In this document: positions 5,548-9,999 of the stretch, piece after piece
How positions within the stretch are numbered: position 1 is the first letter of the stretch
Layout of the letters: every line of letters starts with the position of its first letter
Assembly: GCA_964370015.1 (NCBI GenBank)
Contig: CAYJHD010000075.1
Location: forward strand, 1 to 9,999
Source: CAYJAD01 sp964370015
GTDB lineage: Bacteria > Desulfobacterota > Desulfovibrionia > Desulfovibrionales > Desulfovibrionaceae
DNA length: 9,999 bases
Direction: 5' to 3'
Program-made: the position numbers and the translations under genes
Notes under the pieces: generated by a model
Told to the model about the DNA's origin: nothing
The model's database searches: none
What the model saw: the letters and a program-made list of their open reading frames with translations, nothing else

Positions 5548-8040
5548 ATGTCGGACAAAACTAAAGATACCAATATAGCACATGCTGTTAACGCAGATGA
5601 TGGCAGTGCCCTTGGCGATGGCGATGGCCTAGAATTGAAGGGTACGGAAGATTCTGGCGCACATGTACCCCATGAGGAGCATGAGCACGATGACGATGAG
5701 CAATTCATGGAAAAGTCTCCTTTTCCCACCGTCATGCCAGTTCTTGCTGTGCGTGATGTGGTGGTTTTCAACTACATGATTTTGCCCTTATTCATTGGCA
5801 GAGATAAATCCGTTCAAGCCATGGAAGCTACCCTTGATAGGGATAGATATCTTTTTGTGTGCACACAAAAGGATGAAAATAACGAAGATCCTGCAGCCGA
5901 TGATTTGTACACCACAGGTTCCATCGTCAATGTCATGCGCATGCTTAAAATGCCCGATGGACGCATTAAAGTGTTGGTGCAAGGGGTTAGTCGCGCTAAA
6001 ATCCTCCGCTTTACGCAAGAAGATCCTTTCCTTGAGGCAGAAGTGGAAGCCTTGGAAGAAGTGACCGTATCTGCCACTCCTGAAGTGGAAGCCATGTTGC
6101 GTTCTGCGCGCGAGCAAAGTGAAAAAATTCTCACATTACGTGGCATTTCCAGCACAGATGTGGTGAATATGTTGCAAAATGTGGACGATCCGGGCCATTT
6201 GGCAGATTTAATTGCCGCCAACTTGCGCATGAAGATTGAAGATGCGCAGGCCATTTTGGAAGAAGAAAATCCCGTGCTTCGTTTGGAGCTGGTCAATGTG
6301 CAGCTCAATAAAGAAGTGGAAGTGGCCACCATGCAAGCGCGTATTCAATCTTCTGCCAGAGAAGGCATGGACAAAGCGCAAAAAGATTACTACTTGCGTG
6401 AGCAAATGAAGGCCATTCGTCAAGAACTTGGCGATGCCCATGCTGACCAAGAGCAAGAAGCCGATGACCTTGCCAAGGCCATTGCCAAGGCTGGCATGCC
6501 CAAGGATGTGCGCAAGGAAGCCGATAAACAATTGCGTCGCTTAGCCTCCATGCATTCGGATTCTTCCGAAGCCAATGTGGTGCGCACCTATTTGGAATGG
6601 CTTGTGGAACTTCCTTGGAAGAAAAACACCAAGGATAGCCTGGACATTAAGCATGCTTCCACCATTTTGGATGAAGACCATTATGCCCTTGAAAAGGTAA
6701 AAGACCGCATTTTAGAATATTTGTCGGTGCGTAAACTTAACCCCAATTCCAAAGGCCCCATTCTTTGTTTTGTAGGCCCTCCCGGAACGGGTAAAACTTC
6801 CCTTGGGCGCTCCATTGCGCGCGCTTTAGGACGTAAGTTTCAGCGTTTGTCCTTGGGTGGCATGCGTGATGAAGCAGAAATTCGCGGGCACCGTCGTACC
6901 TATATTGGTGCCATGCCGGGGCGTATCATTCAGGCTTTAAAGCAAGCAGGCACAAAAAACCCTGTCATTGTGTTGGATGAGCTGGATAAGCTTGGTACAG
7001 ACTTTAGGGGCGATCCTTCTTCTGCATTGCTGGAAGTGCTTGACCCTGAGCAAAACTCTACCTTTAGCGATCACTATTTGAATGTGCCCTTTGATTTATC
7101 TAAAATCATGTTTTTGTGCACAGCCAATAATTTAGATACCATTCCTGCGCCATTACGTGACAGAATGGAAATAATCACCTTGCCGGGCTATACCGTGCAT
7201 GAAAAGAAGTCCATTGCCGACATACATCTTTTGCCAAAGATGATTAAAGAGCACGGCCTTGTGTCTGACGATGTGCGCATTGCCGATGATGCCGTGGAGC
7301 GCGTCATTAAAGAATATACACGTGAGGCCGGCTTGCGTAACCTTGAGCGCGAGCTTGGTGCCATTTGTCGTAAATTGGCACGCAAAAGGGCCGAAGGCGA
7401 AGAAGGTGCTTTTGAAGTGGACGAAGCACAAGTTCCCAAGCTTTTGGGTATTCCGCGCTTTGTGGAAGATGATACCGAAAAGCAACTCTCTCCTGGCTCT
7501 GCCCTTGGCCTTGCTTGGACGCCCTTTGGCGGTGATGTGTTGCACGTGGAAGTATCCCTCATGAAGGGTAAGGGTGCTTTATTGCTCACAGGGCAATTGG
7601 GCGACGTCATGAAAGAAAGTGCTCAAGCTGCTTTGTCATACATCCGTAATAAGGCAGTGGATCTTGGTATTGATGTGGATTTTACGCGTAAACAGGATAT
7701 TCACGTGCACGTGCCGGCAGGTGCCACTCCCAAGGACGGGCCATCGGCAGGTATTACCTTATGCACAGCACTCATATCTGCGCTTACAGAAAAGAGCGTG
7801 GATGCCAACTTGTGTATGACAGGTGAAATAACTTTACGCGGTAGAGTGCTCCCTGTGGGTGGCATTAAGGAAAAAATCCTTGCTGCTGTGGCACGAGATT
7901 TAAAACATGTGATTATACCCAAGAAAAACATGAAAGATCTTGAAGATGTGCCCAAGGATTTACTTAGTAAGATTCATGTGCACCCTGTGGCTCATATAGA
8001 TGAGGTCTTGCCCATAGCCTTGGGACTGACGCAAAAATAG
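5548..8040 (+). CDS. lon: ATP-dependent protease Lon
   Basis: Lon is a cytoplasmic hexameric AAA+ serine protease that degrades misfolded and regulatory proteins. I choose ATG at 5548 (830 residues) because GAGGAG at 5534-5539 sits eight bases upstream; a GTG at 5539 in the same frame overlaps that site and is unlikely to start translation. Domains: an acidic N-terminal extension with a His/Asp/Glu cluster (about residues 39-53), the substrate-binding LON-N domain from FPTVMPVLAVRD (59-70), the coiled middle region, Walker A GPPGTGKT at 410-417, Walker B VIVLDELDK at 473-481, and the protease domain with catalytic Ser733 in PKDGPSAG and Lys776 in GGIKEKILAA. The Ser-Lys spacing of 43 matches E. 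coli Lon. A TATACT hexamer at 5495-5500 in the end of radC has no -35 partner. No heat-shock element is obvious. Confidence 0.97.
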   Translation: MSDKTKDTNIAHAVNADDGSALGDGDGLELKGTEDSGAHVPHEEHEHDDDEQFMEKSPFPTVMPVLAVRDVVVFNYMILPLFIGRDKSVQAMEATLDRDRYLFVCTQKDENNEDPAADDLYTTGSIVNVMRMLKMPDGRIKVLVQGVSRAKILRFTQEDPFLEAEVEALEEVTVSATPEVEAMLRSAREQSEKILTLRGISSTDVVNMLQNVDDPGHLADLIAANLRMKIEDAQAILEEENPVLRLELVNVQLNKEVEVATMQARIQSSAREGMDKAQKDYYLREQMKAIRQELGDAHADQEQEADDLAKAIAKAGMPKDVRKEADKQLRRLASMHSDSSEANVVRTYLEWLVELPWKKNTKDSLDIKHASTILDEDHYALEKVKDRILEYLSVRKLNPNSKGPILCFVGPPGTGKTSLGRSIARALGRKFQRLSLGGMRDEAEIRGHRRTYIGAMPGRIIQALKQAGTKNPVIVLDELDKLGTDFRGDPSSALLEVLDPEQNSTFSDHYLNVPFDLSKIMFLCTANNLDTIPAPLRDRMEIITLPGYTVHEKKSIADIHLLPKMIKEHGLVSDDVRIADDAVERVIKEYTREAGLRNLERELGAICRKLARKRAEGEEGAFEVDEAQVPKLLGIPRFVEDDTEKQLSPGSALGLAWTPFGGDVLHVEVSLMKGKGALLLTGQLGDVMKESAQAALSYIRNKAVDLGIDVDFTRKQDIHVHVPAGATPKDGPSAGITLCTALISALTEKSVDANLCMTGEITLRGRVLPVGGIKEKILAAVARDLKHVIIPKKNMKDLEDVPKDLLSKIHVHPVAHIDEVLPIALGLTQK

Positions 8041-8053
8041 TGTTTTAATTACG

Positions 8054-8086
8054 AAAGCCCTTGTTTTTCAACGAGGGCTTTTTTTT
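8054..8086 (+). terminator. Intrinsic terminator after lon
   Basis: AAAGCCCT (8054-8061) pairs perfectly with AGGGCTTT (8074-8081) around a 12-base loop, and a run of eight T (8079-8086) follows. It starts 14 bases after the lon stop codon and cleanly separates lon from the transporter operon. Confidence 0.93.
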
Positions 8087-8106
8087 ATGTTAGTTTCAGC
8101 ATTTTT

Positions 8107-8117
8107 TCACAACGTGA
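8107..8117. promoter_or_regulatory. Perfect TCAC-N3-GTGA inverted repeat, possible operator
   Basis: TCACAACGTGA is a perfect 4+3+4 palindrome just upstream of the 8138 repeat. The half-site TTTTTTCACAA (8102-8112) recurs inverted as TTGTGAAAAAA at 8159-8169. TTGTGA/TCACAA half-sites resemble those of Rex and CRP/FNR-type regulators, but the spacing here is not the canonical one of either, so no regulator is assigned. Confidence 0.35.
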
Positions 8118-8137
8118 TTGCAAATAAAATTCTTTCT

Positions 8138-8152
8138 TTCACAAGAAGTGAA
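8138..8152. promoter_or_regulatory. Perfect TTCAC-N5-GTGAA inverted repeat, possible operator
   Basis: TTCACAAGAAGTGAA is a perfect 5+5+5 palindrome. It lies about 60-75 bases upstream of the possible -35 element at 8213, a position typical of an activator site. It repeats the TCAC/GTGA theme of the 8107 repeat, 31 bases away from start to start, close to three helical turns. Confidence 0.4.
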
Positions 8153-8212
8153 TGATTTTTGTGAAAAAAAGTGCTTTAATAAGGTATTCAAAGAAAAAAA
8201 TGGCATTTTTCG

Positions 8213-8239
8213 TTTACAAAAACTTGTATTAAGTATAGT
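8213..8239 (+). promoter_or_regulatory. Possible sigma-70 promoter for the transporter operon
   Basis: TTTACA at 8213-8218 and TATAGT at 8234-8239 each match four or five of six consensus positions, separated by a short 15-base spacer. Transcription would start near 8246, leaving a leader of about 115 bases. In such AT-rich DNA chance matches are common, and a short spacer would fit an activator-dependent promoter. Confidence 0.35.
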
Positions 8240-8360
8240 TAAAAAGGAGTTATTATTTTTTTGAAAAATGGGTGATTTTTCTCAAGCTATGTAAGAAAAT
8301 TTGACCTATAGGAAAAATGATGTAAGGAAAAAATGTGAAATTTTGCTTTAGGAGGGTCTG

Positions 8361-9428
8361 ATGGCAGCAGCTATGGAAGAAAAACAGGGATTCTTTTCTC
8401 AAATAGGAAAAGTGATGCCCGGCATTGCTCTTTTTGTGAGCGTGGCCTTGGTGGCGTGGTATATTACGCCCATTATTACTTCTTTACATCCCATGATAAA
8501 GAACATGAATTTGAGCAATTTTATCATTGCCATTATCTTGGGTATGGCCATCTTGAACATCTTTGGTGTGCCAGAAGTGTGTAAGCCCGGTTTACAGTTT
8601 TCCACCATTTTGACCAAGACGGGTATTGTGGTCATGGGCTGTAAATACTCCTTTGCAGGACTTTTGAAGACAGGTACTGAAGCTATTATTATTATTGCCG
8701 TTTTCCTTTTTGCATCTGCTTTCCTCCTCATGTGGGTGGGACGTAAACTCAAAATGTCCCCTGCGTTAAGTGCCTGTTTAGCCGCAGGTCTTTCTGTGTG
8801 TGGTGTGTCTGCCTGTGTGGCCATTGCCCCAGCTGTGCGCGCTAAAAATGAAGATATGGCTTATACCATAGCCGTGGTGCTCATGTTTGGCCTTTTGGCT
8901 CTCTTGGTATTCCCCTTTGTGGGCCAATGGTTTGAGCTTTCTGCCAACCAATTTGGTGCCTTTGTGGGTGTTGGTGTTATTAACTCCGCTCAAGTGCTTG
9001 CCGCAGGTTTTGCCTATAGCCAAGATGCCGGCGTAGTGGCCGGTGTGTATAACATTGGCCGTGTTATCTTCTTGCCCTTCATTGTTCTTGCTCTTGCCAT
9101 CATGGTGGCCAGCCAAGATGCTGAAGTGCAAACACAAATGAAAGATACCAACAAATTAAAACTTATTATCGATAAATTCCCCGTATTCGTGGTGGGCTTT
9201 TTGGCCATTGTTACCTTGAATACCCTGGGTATGCTTGAAAAACCTGAAGTAAAAATGGCCACCACCTTCATGGATTGGTGTTTCTTGCTGGGCTTCTCCA
9301 GCATTGGTTTGACCACACGTCTTTCCGATATTAAAGCCGCCGGCTTATCTGGCGCCGCCATGGGCTTTGTGGTGGCTGGTCTTAAAGCTGTGCTGGCTCT
9401 TTGGGTTGTTATTTACTTCTTGCAATAA
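8361..9428 (+). CDS. YeiH/UPF0324-family membrane transporter (putative sulfate exporter family)
   Basis: This 355-residue inner-membrane protein has about ten to eleven hydrophobic segments (roughly 19-38, 52-70, 83-102, 107-126, 135-157, 166-187, 198-217, 229-250, 271-290, 303-318, 329-353). It matches the YeiH family, annotated in databases as putative sulfate exporters with little direct evidence. Family marks are the CGVSACVAIAPAVRAKNEDMA segment starting at Cys147 (the usual form is CGxSAI, here CGVSAC), LVFPFVG after the next helix, the DAGVVAGVYNIGR loop and helix around 222-234, and FPVFVVGFLAIVTLNT at 273-288. ATG follows AGGAGGG at 8350-8356. A role in moving sulfite, sulfate or a related anion would suit a sulfur-respiring host, but that is inference. 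A downstream locus 24 bases on shares its transcript. Confidence 0.85.
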   Translation: MAAAMEEKQGFFSQIGKVMPGIALFVSVALVAWYITPIITSLHPMIKNMNLSNFIIAIILGMAILNIFGVPEVCKPGLQFSTILTKTGIVVMGCKYSFAGLLKTGTEAIIIIAVFLFASAFLLMWVGRKLKMSPALSACLAAGLSVCGVSACVAIAPAVRAKNEDMAYTIAVVLMFGLLALLVFPFVGQWFELSANQFGAFVGVGVINSAQVLAAGFAYSQDAGVVAGVYNIGRVIFLPFIVLALAIMVASQDAEVQTQMKDTNKLKLIIDKFPVFVVGFLAIVTLNTLGMLEKPEVKMATTFMDWCFLLGFSSIGLTTRLSDIKAAGLSGAAMGFVVAGLKAVLALWVVIYFLQ

Positions 9429-9452
9429 TATAAAGGATTTTAGGAGAGTATC

Positions 9453-9545
9453 ATGTGGAGCAAAATGTCCAAAAGCAGACGTCAGGATGTGATAGTTATT
9501 CTTTGCGGCATGTGTTTAGTGCTACTGGCCAAGGTCATTGCCTAA
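9453..9545 (+). CDS. Possible 30-residue single-pass membrane peptide
   Basis: ATG at 9453 stands six bases after AGGAG (9442-9446), an excellent ribosome-binding site, and opens a 30-codon frame ending in TAA. The predicted peptide begins with a Trp-Ser-Lys-Met-Ser-Lys-Ser-Arg-Arg basic head, then one hydrophobic span (VIVILCGMCLVLLAKVIA, about residues 13-30), the layout of small membrane peptides that accompany transporters. It overlaps the first 30 codons of the 146-residue frame that starts at GTG 9455. By hand count 17 of 30 third positions are G or C in this frame against 11 of 30 in the other, which leans towards this frame being translated. I do not recognise a family. It could still be a chance frame or the sign of a -1 frameshift. 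Confidence 0.45.
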   Translation: MWSKMSKSRRQDVIVILCGMCLVLLAKVIA

Positions 9546-9895
9546 TTTGTTCGGGATATAAAGACACACCTTTACAAGAGGCAGATATCCAAACCTTGCT
9601 TGCGCTCAAAACGCAGCATAATGCCACCGTGAAGTTGTATTACCATATACCTCAAAGTTTGAGTCATTACGGTAAGGTGGATTCCTTGGTGACCGCCGGT
9701 GCCATGTCAGATTTTGTGGATTATGTGTTCAGTTTAGAAAAAGAAGAAGCGCAAAGCTTTTTTGCACGCGCGCATGACGCCCTTGGGCGAGATGCGAATT
9801 CTGTGGAAATCATACGTGAGCCGGCAGATTGGCAAAAAACTTTGCAAACACTACAAGGCGAATATGCAGAGATTTTGCATTTTTCCGCCAAGTAA
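9455..9895 (+). CDS. Hypothetical 146-residue protein, possibly UspA-like
   Basis: I do not recognise this protein with confidence. From GTG 9455 it is 146 residues, soluble, with no signal peptide. Its order of predicted elements (strand HCLICSGY at 28-35, helix about 40-55, strand TVKLYYHIP at 58-66, long helix about 86-111, strand NSVEIIRE at 115-122, helix, strand YAEILHFS at 137-144) resembles a universal stress protein, but the ATP-binding G-rich motif and last strand are missing. Usp-like partners of transporters are common, so this is a fold-level guess. The start is uncertain: GTG 9455 is eight bases after AGGAG, but the better-placed ATG 9453 opens a different frame. No other good start occurs before residue 84. 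Coding beyond 9545 looks real from codon use. The gene ends 21 bases before a terminator. Confidence 0.7.
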   Translation: MEQNVQKQTSGCDSYSLRHVFSATGQGHCLICSGYKDTPLQEADIQTLLALKTQHNATVKLYYHIPQSLSHYGKVDSLVTAGAMSDFVDYVFSLEKEEAQSFFARAHDALGRDANSVEIIREPADWQKTLQTLQGEYAEILHFSAK

Positions 9896-9916
9896 GAGAG
9901 CTTAAAGAAAGCACAC

Positions 9917-9947
9917 AAGGAGGTAGGGCAACTTACCTCCTTTTTTT
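9917..9947 (+). terminator. Intrinsic terminator of the transporter operon
   Basis: AAGGAGGTA (9917-9925) pairs perfectly with TACCTCCTT (9934-9942) around an 8-base loop, followed by seven T (9941-9947). The AAGGAGGT in the left arm resembles a ribosome-binding site but is sequestered in the stem and has no frame behind it. Confidence 0.92.
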
Positions 9948-9958
9948 GTGCATTTTAG

Positions 9959-9993
9959 AAAATAAAAAACCGTCAGAGACGTGCTTCTGGCGG
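9959..9993 (-). terminator. Probable minus-strand terminator from a gene beyond the right edge
   Basis: CCGTCAGA (9970-9977) and TCTGGCGG (9986-9993) form an 8-base stem around an 8-base loop, with one G-T wobble on the + strand (a C-A mismatch on the - strand). Six A at 9964-9969 and more A to 9959 would give a T-tract when read from the minus strand. This suggests a convergent gene to the right, but the window ends too soon to show it. Confidence 0.5.
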
Positions 9994-9999
9994 TGGACA

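Larger units (their letters stand above)
8087..8349 (+). other. AT-rich gene-free regulatory stretch before the transporter
   Basis: This spacer has no open frame that looks coding on either strand. It is very rich in A and T, with many A- and T-tracts. It holds two short perfect inverted repeats (TCAC/GTGA type), a longer spaced inverted repeat (8102-8112 with 8159-8169), a possible promoter near 8213-8239, and an imperfect 15-base tandem copy at 8311-8325 and 8326-8340 (GGAAAAATGATGTAA, GGAAAAAATGTGAAA). The length and content suggest a regulated promoter with a leader of about 110 bases. Confidence 0.55.

Noticed and set aside
8201..8218. TGGCAT...TTTAC as a sigma-54 promoter
   Set aside because: The -24 GG is present but the -12 GC at the fixed 10-base spacing is TT, so the essential pair is missing.
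8268..8294. Eight-codon frame as a leader peptide before yeiH
   Set aside because: The nearest purine-rich site (AAGGAG at 8243-8248) is about 20 bases away, too far, and there is no attenuator-like hairpin pair after it.
9917..9925. AAGGAGGTA as the ribosome-binding site of another gene
   Set aside because: It is the left arm of a perfect terminator stem and no open frame starts behind it.

Overview
This window reads as a stretch of bacterial chromosome carrying housekeeping genes, all on the + strand. The order ribH-nusB-leuS-holA, followed by radC, is one I associate from memory with sulfate-reducing Desulfovibrionaceae and their gut relatives. The proteins look like that group, but the base composition (mid-40s percent GC by eye, with very AT-rich spacers) is lower than in classical Desulfovibrio. 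A low-GC, host-associated member of the family is my best guess. No 16S or other taxonomic marker is present, so this is inference.

Layout from left to right. Positions 1-155 are an intergenic leader with a G-run cluster overlapping a long stem-loop, then an A-rich tract with a 14-bp tandem repeat. ribH (lumazine synthase), nusB (antitermination factor) and leuS (leucyl-tRNA synthetase) form a tight cluster that ends in a strong terminator at 3654-3695. A divergent holA (DNA polymerase III delta subunit) begins only 14 bases after that terminator. It is followed, after a 90-base AT-rich gap, by radC (JAMM-domain protein), and 41 bases later by lon (ATP-dependent protease), which ends in its own terminator at 8054-8086. 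A gene-free, AT-rich stretch of about 270 bases follows, with several TCAC/GTGA inverted repeats and a possible promoter. It leads into a small operon: a YeiH-family membrane transporter and a downstream locus where two reading frames start two bases apart behind one ribosome-binding site. One frame encodes a 30-residue single-pass membrane peptide, the other a 146-residue soluble protein. That operon ends in a terminator at 9917-9947. A second hairpin with an A-tract at the right edge looks like the terminator of a minus-strand gene beyond the window.

Functionally the window combines riboflavin synthesis and rRNA antitermination, leucine tRNA charging, replication clamp loading, a repair-associated protein, protein quality control, and an anion-exporter-like unit. 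I see no mobile elements, CRISPR array, tRNA, rRNA or phage genes. Most of the window is ordinary. The parts that deserve a second look are the overlapping frames at 9453-9545, the operator-like repeats before the transporter, and the G-rich stem-loop at the left edge.
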